From JAPUME01 sp964605715 (GTDB lineage: Bacteria; Acidobacteriota; Terriglobia; UBA7540; JAPUME01), in contig CAZSDV010000002.1 in assembly GCA_964605715.1 (NCBI GenBank), positions 3,431 through 67,430 of the forward strand: a stretch of 64,000 bases of DNA, given 5' to 3'. The notes beneath the pieces are model-generated. The model ran no database searches, was not told the origin of the DNA, and saw only the letters and a program-made list of their open reading frames with translations. Within the stretch, counting starts at the first letter, position 1, and the number at the start of each line of letters is the position of its first letter. Shown one piece after another: positions 18,632 to 28,000 of the stretch. The position numbers were made by a program, and so were the translations under genes.

Positions 18632-19804
18632 GTGAAGATTCTTTCTCCTCTCACTCGATTCCTGACCGACGAACTTCATCGTCGTCGTCGTATTTCATTC
18701 CGAGAATATATGCACTGGTGCCTATATCATCCCCAGTATGGCTATTATTTACAGGCCCGAGGGCGCACCGGAAAAGAAGGTGACTTCTTCACTAGCAGTG
18801 ATATTGGAACTCTATTTGCCCGTATTGTCGCGCGTCAGATCATCGAGATCTGGAATGTGCTTGAACGACCACATCCATTTGACCTAGTGGAAATGGGTGC
18901 CGGAAAGGGTCTATTTGCTCTCGATTTTCTGCGCTGGGTTGAGCGCAAGGCTCCCGAATTCCATCAAGCCTTGCGCTACACGGTGATCGAATCAGGAGGA
19001 GAGCAGGCAGCAGCTTGTGCAAGGCTACGCAAGTCCGAATTGGGTAACAAGGTGCAATTCGCTGATAACCTTGAGGCTCTTAATCCTGTGATTGGCTGTT
19101 TTTTTTCGAACGAGCTAGTAGATGCCTTTCCTGTTTCGGTAGTTGGCCGCATCGGTGGACGGCTAAAGGAACTCTATCTAACACTAAAAGACGGCAGGTT
19201 AACCGAAGAGTTCGGGCCACTAAGCAACACTGGAGTGGCAGCCTACGTCGCCCGTTATGCTCATGAACTCGAAGAAGGCTTACGAATGGAGGTCCAGCTA
19301 GAGGCGACCAAATGGCTAAAAGGGGTGGCTAAAAAACTTAAGCAGGGATTCATTCTTACAGTAGATTATGGCAACTTGGCACCTCAACTTTACCGTATAC
19401 CTCACCCACGAGGGACACTCCTCTCTTTTCGGCATCATAAGGCAAGTGAAGATTTTTATAGAACGCCAGGAGAGCAGGACCTCAGCGCACATGTTAATTT
19501 CACATCACTTATTGATGCAGGAAAGGATGCAGGACTTATATCTACAGGCTTCACTACTCAGGAAAAATTCTTGATGGCGCTTGGCGAGTCTGACCAATTT
19601 GCAGAATTTTTCGAGGAAGAAAGCACTGAGGTTGGAAGGCTCCAAGCACGCCTACAGCTGAAACGACTCATTTACCCCGAGGATATGGGTGAAGTTTTCA
19701 AGATACTAATACAACACCGAGGAGTCAAGGAACCGGATCTTACCGGGCTAAGATACGCTACTCCACCTCACCCTTTTAGCCCAAAGAAAGAGAAAGTTCG
19801 ATAA
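18632..19804 (+). CDS. MidA/NDUFAF7-like SAM-dependent methyltransferase
   Basis: A class I SAM methyltransferase of the MidA/NDUFAF7 family (DUF185). In mitochondria the homologue dimethylates an arginine of a complex I subunit. Conserved segments include ISFREYMHWCLYHPQYGYY, GDFFTSSDIGTLFARIVARQ, the SAM-binding VEMGAGKGLFALDFL, CFFSNELVDAFPV, and LTVDYGN. The start is uncertain: a frame opens at 18548 inside the previous gene, while the GTG at 18632 gives KILSPLTRFLTDEL, the usual family N-terminus, and avoids overlap. I prefer the GTG; the extra 28 residues lack family similarity. The gene is convergent with the M1-like peptidase, 21 bases apart. Confidence 0.88.
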   Translation: MKILSPLTRFLTDELHRRRRISFREYMHWCLYHPQYGYYLQARGRTGKEGDFFTSSDIGTLFARIVARQIIEIWNVLERPHPFDLVEMGAGKGLFALDFLRWVERKAPEFHQALRYTVIESGGEQAAACARLRKSELGNKVQFADNLEALNPVIGCFFSNELVDAFPVSVVGRIGGRLKELYLTLKDGRLTEEFGPLSNTGVAAYVARYAHELEEGLRMEVQLEATKWLKGVAKKLKQGFILTVDYGNLAPQLYRIPHPRGTLLSFRHHKASEDFYRTPGEQDLSAHVNFTSLIDAGKDAGLISTGFTTQEKFLMALGESDQFAEFFEEESTEVGRLQARLQLKRLIYPEDMGEVFKILIQHRGVKEPDLTGLRYATPPHPFSPKKEKVR

Positions 19805-19825
19805 AAGCCTTAATTCTAGCTGGCT

Positions 19826-21808
19826 TCAACCAATACGGCGGGAAGCTTTACGAAAAGCTTCCTTGAGATATTTATTAGCTTCATCGAGAGCACCTTGCGC
19901 GTTGTCATTAGTCTGAAGTGCGCGACGATACTCATTCACGGCTCGGTCCCGTTGGCCGGTAAGATCAAAAATCTTGCCCAGGGTCAAATGGCACCATACC
20001 TCGATCCACCTAGGATTCAAGTCGCCTTTCAGTGCCGCGCGGAACGAACGATTAGCTTCCTGGTAATTCTGCAGCTTAAAAAAAATATCCCCAATGCGAT
20101 AATTAGCAAGTGAGCTATTTCGGTTCAACTGGAGAACATCTTGATAGGCCCTAATGGCTTCAAGATAAGCCCGCCCCTGCATTAACTGGTCCGCTCTTGC
20201 TAACTGGACCTCGTAACGGGTACGGTCATCATACTTTAGAATCCGACTGGCCGGGTCCACAATCACCTTCAAGGGCTTCGTTCTGGTATTGATTGTAAAA
20301 TCAACGGTTGTCCCTATCATGTCCAGCTTTACGGAGACGGGCCGTGCCCCCTCGGCAAGGATACGTACCTCCACCGGCATGCGAAAAATATCTAAATCTT
20401 GCTCAATTTTTCCAACTGTCTGGTAGCCCTGAGCGGTTCTGTAGACCACCCAGCTCCTCTTGAACTGAGGTACCCCGGTTGAGTTGACCCACTGAGCAAA
20501 GAAATAGGTGAGCTCCTGTTCGGTTTCCTCCTCCAATAAAATCTGGAGGTCTTCAGAGGCAATAGTATCCCAGGCGTAATCGGTAACCATAGCCCGAAGT
20601 GCTTCAATAAATTTTTCCTGGCCCACTACGTAACGGAGCATATGAAAAACCATCGCCCCTTTTTGAAAAACAACTGATTGGAATTCAGCGGAGTACTCCC
20701 GGAGAAGCCCTGACTGACTGAGGGGAACCGCATCCTCTCTTGTTAATGCCCCAACAGATATCCTTCTCATGGTCTGCTCAAATCCCGCCTGACCCTTGAC
20801 CTCTTCTTCAAACATAGCAGCAGAATAGGTCGCCAACCCCTCCTCAAGATATCTATCGTGAATTGTTTCGGGACTTACGAGATTGCGCCACCATTGATGA
20901 GCTAGTTCGTGCCCCAGTAAACTGTAATTGACATTGGCAGTCAGTCCACGTGCGGCAAGAAGCGTTAGGCCCGGGCCGGAGTAACCTCCCACTCCACCAT
21001 CCTCAATTTCGACGATGGCAAGCTGCTGAAAAGGGTAAGGGCCGAACTGGCGAGAGTAGAAATTTACAGCTTCAGAAATAGCCTCTGCGTAGACCTCTAC
21101 TATTTCCGGGTCGTCGCGCTTCAGATAGAAGGTCGTACTGGGCCCGGGTTCGGTAGAGGGAATAACATTGTAGCTACCTGCCGCAACAGTTCCAGGAAAG
21201 GTTGTGTTGTGTTCCCGAAACGTATAGGTAATCTTACCGGATTCAGAAACCGGTTGAGCCCCCTCACCAGAAGCAATAACTACCTCGCCAGTGGGAACGG
21301 TAATACGCATTTCCGCCGAAAAGCGATCTACTCCATAACCGCTTACCGGAAACCAACGTGCCGGGTAAAGCAGGTAAGAGCCCTCAGGTCCAATGTATGC
21401 GAGCTTTAGATTCTCAACTGGGCTACCTTCAGCCGTTGCAAGTACCCCCCCATATTCGATAGTAAGAAAACTAGCCTCACCTTCAGCCAATGGGTTAAGG
21501 AAATCTACATTCAGTTGATAGCCTCTATCCTGGCGGAATCCCAGGGGTTCACCTTTAGCATCGACTACGCTTTGAACCCGCAAGCTTCGATTAAGTTCAA
21601 GAGTAAGGGTTAGTAAGTCAGTGAGAGGAAGGAAATCAATCCTCACTCTTGAAGTAATTAAGTGGGCAGATGGGAATAGCTCCGCCTCAATAGTGTAGCT
21701 CTCTACATCTACTCTCTCCAGCTGCCCGAAAACTGAAGAAGGAGTTGCTGCCAGCAACAAGATCACCCAGAACAGCATAATTGCTCCTATAGCTTCTTTT
21801 TGCCTCAT
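19826..21808 (-). CDS. Exported M1-like metallopeptidase with C-terminal TPR repeats
   Basis: A 660-residue protein. The signal peptide is near residues 8-28 (GAIMLFWVILLLAATPSSVFG). An M1-type N-terminal beta domain follows, then a gluzincin catalytic domain with HELAHQWW and the distal zinc-binding Glu exactly 18 residues on (YLEEGLATY), i.e. HExxH-x18-E. The classical GAMEN exopeptidase loop is not evident; the equivalent region reads GGVGGYSGPGL, so aminopeptidase activity is not assured. The C-terminus (about 545-650) holds TPR-like helices such as YLEAIRAYQDVLQLNRNSSLANYRIG. Probably a periplasmic or outer-surface peptidase. A TATAAT on the minus strand at 21849-21844 may be its -10 box. 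Confidence 0.88.
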   Translation of the reverse strand: MRQKEAIGAIMLFWVILLLAATPSSVFGQLERVDVESYTIEAELFPSAHLITSRVRIDFLPLTDLLTLTLELNRSLRVQSVVDAKGEPLGFRQDRGYQLNVDFLNPLAEGEASFLTIEYGGVLATAEGSPVENLKLAYIGPEGSYLLYPARWFPVSGYGVDRFSAEMRITVPTGEVVIASGEGAQPVSESGKITYTFREHNTTFPGTVAAGSYNVIPSTEPGPSTTFYLKRDDPEIVEVYAEAISEAVNFYSRQFGPYPFQQLAIVEIEDGGVGGYSGPGLTLLAARGLTANVNYSLLGHELAHQWWRNLVSPETIHDRYLEEGLATYSAAMFEEEVKGQAGFEQTMRRISVGALTREDAVPLSQSGLLREYSAEFQSVVFQKGAMVFHMLRYVVGQEKFIEALRAMVTDYAWDTIASEDLQILLEEETEQELTYFFAQWVNSTGVPQFKRSWVVYRTAQGYQTVGKIEQDLDIFRMPVEVRILAEGARPVSVKLDMIGTTVDFTINTRTKPLKVIVDPASRILKYDDRTRYEVQLARADQLMQGRAYLEAIRAYQDVLQLNRNSSLANYRIGDIFFKLQNYQEANRSFRAALKGDLNPRWIEVWCHLTLGKIFDLTGQRDRAVNEYRRALQTNDNAQGALDEANKYLKEAFRKASRRIG

Positions 21809-21992
21809 TCAGCACCTTCGAAGTGGACATATGCCGACTCTCAATTATATTACGCTGTAACCTAAATCGTTGCCTACTAGTTTAACCGGACTGCGCAATG
21901 CCGTACAGTAAAGGATCCCAGGTGCCACAGTACTCACCAAGGGTACTGCTTAGGAAACCCTCTCCCAAGAAGCCTAACAAGCAAATTCAAAC

Positions 21993-23156
21993 TTAGTGTC
22001 CGAGTGTTCTTAAAATCAATTCTGCAGCCCGCTCAACCGCCCCTGGACCGCCTAAAGCTGACCTTACTTCGGTCAACTCCGCCACCATCTTCTCGCGCAC
22101 CTGCCGTTCGTCTAATAGCCTCTCCACTTCACGAGCTATTTTAGGTCCCGTAAAATCTTGCTGGAAGAGTTCCTTCACAATCTCCCGCCCGGCAATCAGA
22201 TTCACCATAGAATAAAAAGGGACGTCTACCAGTAACCTACCCACTAACCACGTAAGAGCTGAAACCCGGTAGACAACCACCATTGGACACCCGAGCAGAC
22301 AGGCTTCTAGGGTTGCTGTACCGCTCGCTACAACAGCGGCCGCAGAGTATTTTAGGGCACTATAAGCACTACCCTTCAGCACCCGCAAGGAAGAGATGTT
22401 CCCTCCCCAGTCTTTAACAGAACGCTGTATCAAGCCAGGAGAAAGAGTGGAGGCAGAGGGGATCACAAATTGAATATCACGAGAGCCAGAAAGAATCGTA
22501 ATGGCCTCAAGCATTTTCGGCAAATTGTGGCAAACCTCTCCTTTCCGACTGCCAGGTAACATTGCAACCACAGGGCATACCGGGTTGAGGAAATTCTGGG
22601 AAAAAAACTCCTCTCGACTCAACGAAGATTCAACTGACCCCACCAACGGATGCCCAACATACTCAACATCAATTCCTGCCTGACGATAGAAATCTTCCTC
22701 AAACGGAAAAATGCATATCATCTTACTTATTGTCTTGCGCATTACATGCACGCGAGATTTTCTCCATGCCCAAATCTGAGGGCTTACAAAGTAGATGACC
22801 GGAATTCCTCGTTGCTTCAGTTTTTTTGCCAGCCGAAGATTGAAATCTGGAAAGTCAATTAAGATGGCAGCACGTGGCTTGCGCGCATCCACCTCCTGAA
22901 GAAGTCTGTGAAAAGCTCCAAGAATCCGCGGGAAAAAACCTGCGACTTCGGTGATTCCCACCACAGAAACATCACGCGCATTAACAACGGTATCAACTCC
23001 TGCGCGCCGCATCTCCTGCCCTCCACAACCAAAGAATTTTAACTCCCCTGACTTCCTCCTGAGAGAGTCGGCAAGCTGTGCACCGTACAGGTCTCCAGAG
23101 AGCTCCCCTGCGACGATAAGCAGTGGGTCACCAGCTAATGGTGTTTCAGTCGGCAT
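21993..23156 (-). CDS. lpxB: Lipid-A-disaccharide synthase LpxB
   Basis: A GT19-family glycosyltransferase joining UDP-diacylglucosamine and lipid X to form the lipid A disaccharide at the inner membrane. N-terminal LLIVAGELSGDLYGAQL, the FPDFNLRLAKKLKQRGIPV block, YFVSPQIWAWRKSR and the late GTATLEACLLGCPMVVVYR motif are all diagnostic. Length 387 is typical. It shows the cell makes LPS-type lipid A. The ATG lies 4 bases after the stop of the upstream ABC exporter, so it belongs to that transcription unit, which implicates the exporter pair in lipid export. The lpxA-lpxD-fabZ genes usually linked with lpxB are not here. Confidence 0.95.
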   Translation of the reverse strand: MPTETPLAGDPLLIVAGELSGDLYGAQLADSLRRKSGELKFFGCGGQEMRRAGVDTVVNARDVSVVGITEVAGFFPRILGAFHRLLQEVDARKPRAAILIDFPDFNLRLAKKLKQRGIPVIYFVSPQIWAWRKSRVHVMRKTISKMICIFPFEEDFYRQAGIDVEYVGHPLVGSVESSLSREEFFSQNFLNPVCPVVAMLPGSRKGEVCHNLPKMLEAITILSGSRDIQFVIPSASTLSPGLIQRSVKDWGGNISSLRVLKGSAYSALKYSAAAVVASGTATLEACLLGCPMVVVYRVSALTWLVGRLLVDVPFYSMVNLIAGREIVKELFQQDFTGPKIAREVERLLDERQVREKMVAELTEVRSALGGPGAVERAAELILRTLGH

Positions 23157-23160
23157 AGCC

Positions 23161-25014
23161 TTAAACCTGTTTCTCCTGAAGACTTAAGATTTCCTGTTGT
23201 TTGTATTGGAGCTGGTAGAGTTTATAGTAGAGTCCTCGCTCTTCCATTAACTCCTGGTGAGTGCCAGTTTCGCGGACTTGGCCTTTGTGCAGTACGACAA
23301 TCTTGTCAGCATTTTGGATGGTTGAGAGCCGATGGGCGATAACCAGGGCAGTCCGACTTTCAAGTAACTTTTCCACGCCTTCGCGCACAGCAAATTCGGT
23401 CTCAGGATCAACACTCGAGGTGGCTTCGTCAAGAATCAGTATTCGTGGCTCGTGCGCCAGCGCACGAGCGTACGAAAGCAATTGCTTCTGGCCAACCGAA
23501 AGTATAGAACTTCGTTCGTCCATTTGTGCCTGGTACTTTTTTGGAAGTTGATTGACATACCGATCAAACTTCACACGCCTGGCAGCACTTTCGAGTGCTT
23601 CCTGTTGAATACCCTCAGTTCCCAAGCGGATGTTGCTTGAAATTGTACCCGAAAACAAATAAGGGTCCTGGAGCACAACTGCAAAGTTGCGTCGCAGGTC
23701 CGATTGCCGCAGCAGGCGGATGTCCACTCCGTCTATAAGAATCTCCCCTTCACTGACATCATAAAATCGCAAGAGAAGGCTAGCAAGTGTCGTTTTTCCA
23801 GCCCCCGTGTGGCCTACCACCGCTACCGTCTGGCCCGGATCTACAGTAAAGGATGTACCTCTCAGGACCTTATGATCGCCCTGGTAGGCAAATGTTACGT
23901 TACGAAATTCAATCCTGCCCTTCCCTAGCTTTAATTCCTTCGGCTGTGAAGGATCGTTAACAGTAACAGGGGCATCAAGAAGGTTAAAGATTCTCTCAGA
24001 ACTCGCCATTGCTGATTGGAGAATATTGTATTTATCACTCAGATCCTGAATTGGCCGGTAAAAACGTTGCGAGTACTGGATGAAAGCCAACACCACTCCA
24101 AGACTAACCAAACCATCCATTGTTAGTCCTCCTCCAAACCACAAGACGATCGCTACTGCAACCACACCAAGACATTCTACTGCTGGGAGAAAAAGACCGT
24201 AGGCAAAAATGGAATCCTTGTAGGCCCTCAATTGTTTACGGTTTATAGTTTTAAACTCCTCAAAACTCAACTGCTCACGATTCGAAAGTTGGATGACGAC
24301 AATGCCTGAAAGGTGCTCCTGTAGATAGGCATTGATTCTAGCTAAAGTTGTGCGTGTGCGCCGATAGGACTCCCTCACGACACGCCGGAAAACCATAGTG
24401 ATAATGATGATGAACGGAAGGACAGCAAAAGTCATAAGCGCAATACGCCAATTTATAGTCAGCATGACAATAATGATGCCAAAGAGTGTAAAGAGATCTC
24501 CAAAAATCGCCACTACACCGGAAGCAAAAAGTTCGTTCAATACATCGACATCTGCAGTAACGCGAGTTACAAGTCTTCCCACAGGATTCTTGTCGAAGAA
24601 ACTAAGAGGAAGTCTTTGTAGGTGGGCAAAGACCTCCCTTCGCACATCAAACATGATCTTCTGCCCCACTAGTTGCATCGTGTATGTCTGGAGAAACTCA
24701 AGTGCAAAAGTAAGAAAAAGCGTTGGTAAAAAGATGAGCAGTACAATCTGAAAGATGCCAATCTGAGGATCAGGACTAAGCCACGGGTCAAGGAAAGCGG
24801 CAACGGGCCTGGATGGGTCTGGGTCAAGATAGTGGTCTACTTCCACCTTAAGCAAGTACGGAGGGATCACCTGCAAAAAGGATGCGCCGACAATGGCGAC
24901 AAAGGCGACCACCGCAACTTTCCGGTAAGGCGACATATAGCCTAGAAGTCGCCGCATTAATTGCCAGTCGTAGGCTTTCCCGAGAACTTCCTCTTCATGG
25001 TAAATGTTAGACAC
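23161..25014 (-). CDS. ABC exporter half-transporter, catalytically complete Walker B
   Basis: A 617-residue fused ABC exporter subunit: six-helix transmembrane domain (about 30-330) and nucleotide-binding domain (about 370-600). Walker A is GHTGAGKTT, and Walker B with catalytic Glu is ILILDEATSSVD. The ABC signature is altered to LSVGQKQ instead of LSGGQ. The H-loop is IAHRLSTIQ. The next upstream gene encodes a second exporter subunit with the complementary defects, so the two should form an asymmetric heterodimer of the TM287/288 or BmrCD type. The 4-base gap to lpxB suggests a lipid or lipid A substrate, though drug export is the alternative for heterodimers of this kind. Confidence 0.92.
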   Translation of the reverse strand: MSNIYHEEEVLGKAYDWQLMRRLLGYMSPYRKVAVVAFVAIVGASFLQVIPPYLLKVEVDHYLDPDPSRPVAAFLDPWLSPDPQIGIFQIVLLIFLPTLFLTFALEFLQTYTMQLVGQKIMFDVRREVFAHLQRLPLSFFDKNPVGRLVTRVTADVDVLNELFASGVVAIFGDLFTLFGIIIVMLTINWRIALMTFAVLPFIIIITMVFRRVVRESYRRTRTTLARINAYLQEHLSGIVVIQLSNREQLSFEEFKTINRKQLRAYKDSIFAYGLFLPAVECLGVVAVAIVLWFGGGLTMDGLVSLGVVLAFIQYSQRFYRPIQDLSDKYNILQSAMASSERIFNLLDAPVTVNDPSQPKELKLGKGRIEFRNVTFAYQGDHKVLRGTSFTVDPGQTVAVVGHTGAGKTTLASLLLRFYDVSEGEILIDGVDIRLLRQSDLRRNFAVVLQDPYLFSGTISSNIRLGTEGIQQEALESAARRVKFDRYVNQLPKKYQAQMDERSSILSVGQKQLLSYARALAHEPRILILDEATSSVDPETEFAVREGVEKLLESRTALVIAHRLSTIQNADKIVVLHKGQVRETGTHQELMEERGLYYKLYQLQYKQQEILSLQEKQV

Positions 25015-25062
25015 TGAAGTAATAGCCCTCAGACAAAAAAATGGAAACCATCAAGAATCGTG

Positions 25063-26826
25063 TCAGGTTTTCTCTATTTCCTCTTCAATTATTTGTTTGT
25101 TGTAGAGGTTCATGTAGATCCCGTTTTCACCTAGTAATTCCGAGTGTGTCCCTCTCTCAACAATGGTACCTTCATCCAAAACCACAATCTGGTCGGCATG
25201 CTGCACGGTGGAGACACGGTGAGAAATCAGGAGTGTTGTTTTCTCACGCATTACTTCCTTTAAATGGCGAAGAATCTTCTCTTCGGTAAACGTATCAACA
25301 CTAGAAAAGGAATCGTCTAAGACCAAAATCGGCGGATCGTGAAGTATCGCGCGCGCTATGCTAGTGCGCTGCTTCTGGCCACCTGAAAGCGTTATCCCTC
25401 GCTCACCAACCATAGTATTCATGCCATGAGGAAACATCTGTATATCGGGAAGAATCTGGGAAATTTTGGCTGCCTGCTCCACCCGGTCTTCCGAAGCTTC
25501 TCTCACTCCAAAAGCAATGTTGTTACCGACGGTCTGGCTAAATAAGAACGGCTCCTGAGGAACAAAGCCAATTTGCGAGCGAAGGAAAACCAGTGGGATC
25601 TTCTGCACTGAAACACCATCAATCAAAACACTTCCAGGAGGCGGATCGTAGATGCGAGGCAATAAATTAACTAATGTAGATTTACCTGAGCCTGTGGCTC
25701 CAACAATCGCAATTGTCTGTCCACTCTCGATTTTTAGGTTGATATCTTTCAGGACCACTTTACCGTTATAACTGAAGGTCAGGTTGCGAAACTCGACATT
25801 CCCTTCCAAACGTTTGGCCTTAAAATTTCCTCTCACTCCCTTTTCCATATCTATATCCCTGTCGATGATATCGGGCTGAGCCTGAAATATTAAGTCGATC
25901 CTATTGAGGGAAGCTATCCCCCGCTGAAACAGATTTGATACCCATCCGAGGGCAATCATGGGCCAGATTAAAACCATGAGGTAAACGTGAAATGCCATGA
26001 AAGTCCCAATAGTGATTCGCCCGCTGAGGACATGAAAGCCTCCTACCATCACAACCAACCCAAAGGAGATCCCGGACAACAAGGCCAGGCCAGGATAAAG
26101 GAAGCTCCAAATAGTAATCAATTGCTTGTTAGCTAAAACTAACTTACGGTTGAGCTTAGCAAACTCAGTCTTCTGAGCCTCTTCCTGCCGATAGGCCCGA
26201 AGCATCCTTACACCCACCACATTCTCACGCACTTTTTCACTGAGAGAAGAGTAAAGAGCTTGAATAGATTCAAACCGGTCATGTATCTTTTTTCCGAAGT
26301 GTTTGACTAAAATTGAAACCACAGGCAGCGGCAGCAGCACAAGCAACGCTAGCAGCCAATCGAGACTGAGCATTAGGGTGATAGCCCCCAAGCCAATAAC
26401 CAGTGTATTGGCCGCATACATGATGCCTGGGCCAATCATCATGCGTACGGCATGTAGGTCATTTGTCGCCTTCGACATCAAATCACCTATGCGGTTCTGG
26501 TTGTAATAAGTGAGTGAAAGGCTCATTAGGTGGCAAAACAAGTCATTTCGTAAGTCATATTCCACTTCACGAGAAATCCCAATGAGAATCCAGCGCATCC
26601 AAAACTGGAAGACCACCTTTACTAGCGCCACACCGAGCAACAAACCAGTAAAAAAAAACAGGCGGTCACGGTTCAGTATTTCGACCAGGCTATCCACTCC
26701 GGAACGAATTACCAAAGGTAAAGAAACCCCGAGTAATTGGGTTACAAGCAGCGCGACAAATCCAATCAAGTAGCGTTTCTTATAACGAAACAGGTAAGGA
26801 TATAATGGACGCAAGCGTTCGAGCAT
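25063..26826 (-). CDS. ABC exporter half-transporter, degenerate Walker B
   Basis: A 587-residue partner subunit with a six-helix membrane domain (about 15-310) and an NBD (about 345-575). Walker A GATGSGKST and the canonical signature LSGGQKQR are intact. Walker B reads ILVLDDSFSSVD, so the catalytic Glu is Asp. In a heterodimer the nucleotide site built from this Walker A/B and the other subunit's LSVGQ signature would be the degenerate, slow site, while the opposite site would be fully consensus. This is the known pattern of asymmetric exporters. The H-loop is LISHRVSTVQ. It is first of a probable exporter-exporter-lpxB operon, with 48 bases to the next gene. Confidence 0.92.
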   Translation of the reverse strand: MLERLRPLYPYLFRYKKRYLIGFVALLVTQLLGVSLPLVIRSGVDSLVEILNRDRLFFFTGLLLGVALVKVVFQFWMRWILIGISREVEYDLRNDLFCHLMSLSLTYYNQNRIGDLMSKATNDLHAVRMMIGPGIMYAANTLVIGLGAITLMLSLDWLLALLVLLPLPVVSILVKHFGKKIHDRFESIQALYSSLSEKVRENVVGVRMLRAYRQEEAQKTEFAKLNRKLVLANKQLITIWSFLYPGLALLSGISFGLVVMVGGFHVLSGRITIGTFMAFHVYLMVLIWPMIALGWVSNLFQRGIASLNRIDLIFQAQPDIIDRDIDMEKGVRGNFKAKRLEGNVEFRNLTFSYNGKVVLKDINLKIESGQTIAIVGATGSGKSTLVNLLPRIYDPPPGSVLIDGVSVQKIPLVFLRSQIGFVPQEPFLFSQTVGNNIAFGVREASEDRVEQAAKISQILPDIQMFPHGMNTMVGERGITLSGGQKQRTSIARAILHDPPILVLDDSFSSVDTFTEEKILRHLKEVMREKTTLLISHRVSTVQHADQIVVLDEGTIVERGTHSELLGENGIYMNLYNKQIIEEEIEKT

Positions 26827-27076
26827 AGTTGCAAATTTACCGGATATCGGGTCCAGCCAGCTTTCTGACAGTCACCGAAAGATTGAAAAACATTAACCAG
26901 GTGTCAATTCCCAGGGAATTCCGTAGGCGCTCAGCAGAAGGTCGTTTTATTCCGGCAGCCTGAGGAGGGCCCCACCCGTTGGCAACACGCCGCCAACCCG
27001 TAAGCACCTTCACAGGCGGGAAAATTCAAGTAGAAATCACAAAGGAGAGAGAATGACCCGCAGGAATCAATTTAAC
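26827..27076. other. Intergenic region with hairpin, between korB and the ABC exporter operon
   Basis: A 250-base gap on a long minus-strand run of genes. It has a 6-base perfect stem (GTTGGC at 26978-26983 with GCCAAC at 26992-26997) with an 8-base loop, in a GC-rich stretch from about 26955 to 27020. No T-run follows in either direction. It may be the korB terminator, a small RNA, or neither. The exporter promoter presumably lies at about 26830-26950. Confidence 0.35.
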
Positions 27077-27958
27077 CTAGAAAAATTCCCCGTATAATTG
27101 GTCGAAGATTTCCTTCTTCATAGGAAGAGATTTTTTCACCAGAGGACCTTCTTTAAGGACCGGCTCGCTGTCCTCATAGGTGGGCTGCTCATCCTTATAA
27201 AGAACTCCGAGAGGAATCTTATCTCCCCACTCGAAGGATTTGTCGAGTGCAGAACGAGACTCACTCGGATTATATCCAGCTTCATCTTCGAGCTTATAAA
27301 CCCGTTGCTTAAAAAATTGATAGGTATTGATCTTGTTGTAAGTTACGCATGGGCTGAAGACATCCACCAATGAGAATCCTTTGTGGGCAATAGCTCCTGC
27401 AATCAACTCCGTCAGATGCTTAGCTTCCCCTGAAAACCCGCGTGCAACATAGGTTGCACCGGAAACAATTCCCAAGGCTAGCGGGTTAATAGGAAGCTCA
27501 ACATTGCCTCGAGGGGTAGACTTAGTCCGGTGTTCCTTGGTGGTGGTGGGAGAAGCTTGGCCAGTGGTAAGACCATAAATCTGGTTATTCATAACGATGT
27601 ATGTAAGGTCAAGATTCCGACGCATCGCGTGGACGAAGTGTCCAAGACCGATGCCGTAGCCATCGCCGTCACCACCGGTGATGACAACGTTCAATTCATG
27701 ATTGGCAAACTTTGCGCCTGAAGCTACCGCTACCGCCCGGCCGTGGAGGCTATGTACTCCGTATGCGTGAATGAAGCCCGGAAGATTCGAAGAGCAGCCG
27801 ATACCTGAAACCAGGAGTAAGTCCTTGGGTTGAATGGCAAGCTTGGTAGCAGCAAGCTCAACTGCTCTCAGTACCCCAAAATCCCCGCAACCGGGACACC
27901 AGTCCGGATCTACCACCCATTTGAAAGTTTCAACCGGTAACTCTACAACAGTTGCCAT
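27077..27958 (-). CDS. korB: 2-oxoacid:ferredoxin oxidoreductase, beta subunit
   Basis: The 293-residue TPP-binding beta subunit of a 2-oxoacid:ferredoxin oxidoreductase, most likely acting on 2-oxoglutarate (reductive or oxidative TCA step, succinyl-CoA plus reduced ferredoxin). The [4Fe-4S] ligands are Cys21 and Cys24 (DWCPGCGD), a Cys in GIGCSS near 55, and a late Cys in FSPCVTYNK. The TPP/Mg motif is GGDGDGYGIG...N, with the downstream MNNQIYGLTTGQ. The pair with the fused gamma-alpha subunit just upstream (42-base gap) is the standard Kor arrangement. Pyruvate or branched-chain substrates cannot be excluded by sequence alone. Confidence 0.93.
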   Translation of the reverse strand: MATVVELPVETFKWVVDPDWCPGCGDFGVLRAVELAATKLAIQPKDLLLVSGIGCSSNLPGFIHAYGVHSLHGRAVAVASGAKFANHELNVVITGGDGDGYGIGLGHFVHAMRRNLDLTYIVMNNQIYGLTTGQASPTTTKEHRTKSTPRGNVELPINPLALGIVSGATYVARGFSGEAKHLTELIAGAIAHKGFSLVDVFSPCVTYNKINTYQFFKQRVYKLEDEAGYNPSESRSALDKSFEWGDKIPLGVLYKDEQPTYEDSEPVLKEGPLVKKSLPMKKEIFDQLYGEFF

Positions 27959-28000
27959 AATCCCTACTCCTTAAGTCTTGAAATCTTTGGCGGCCCTTGC

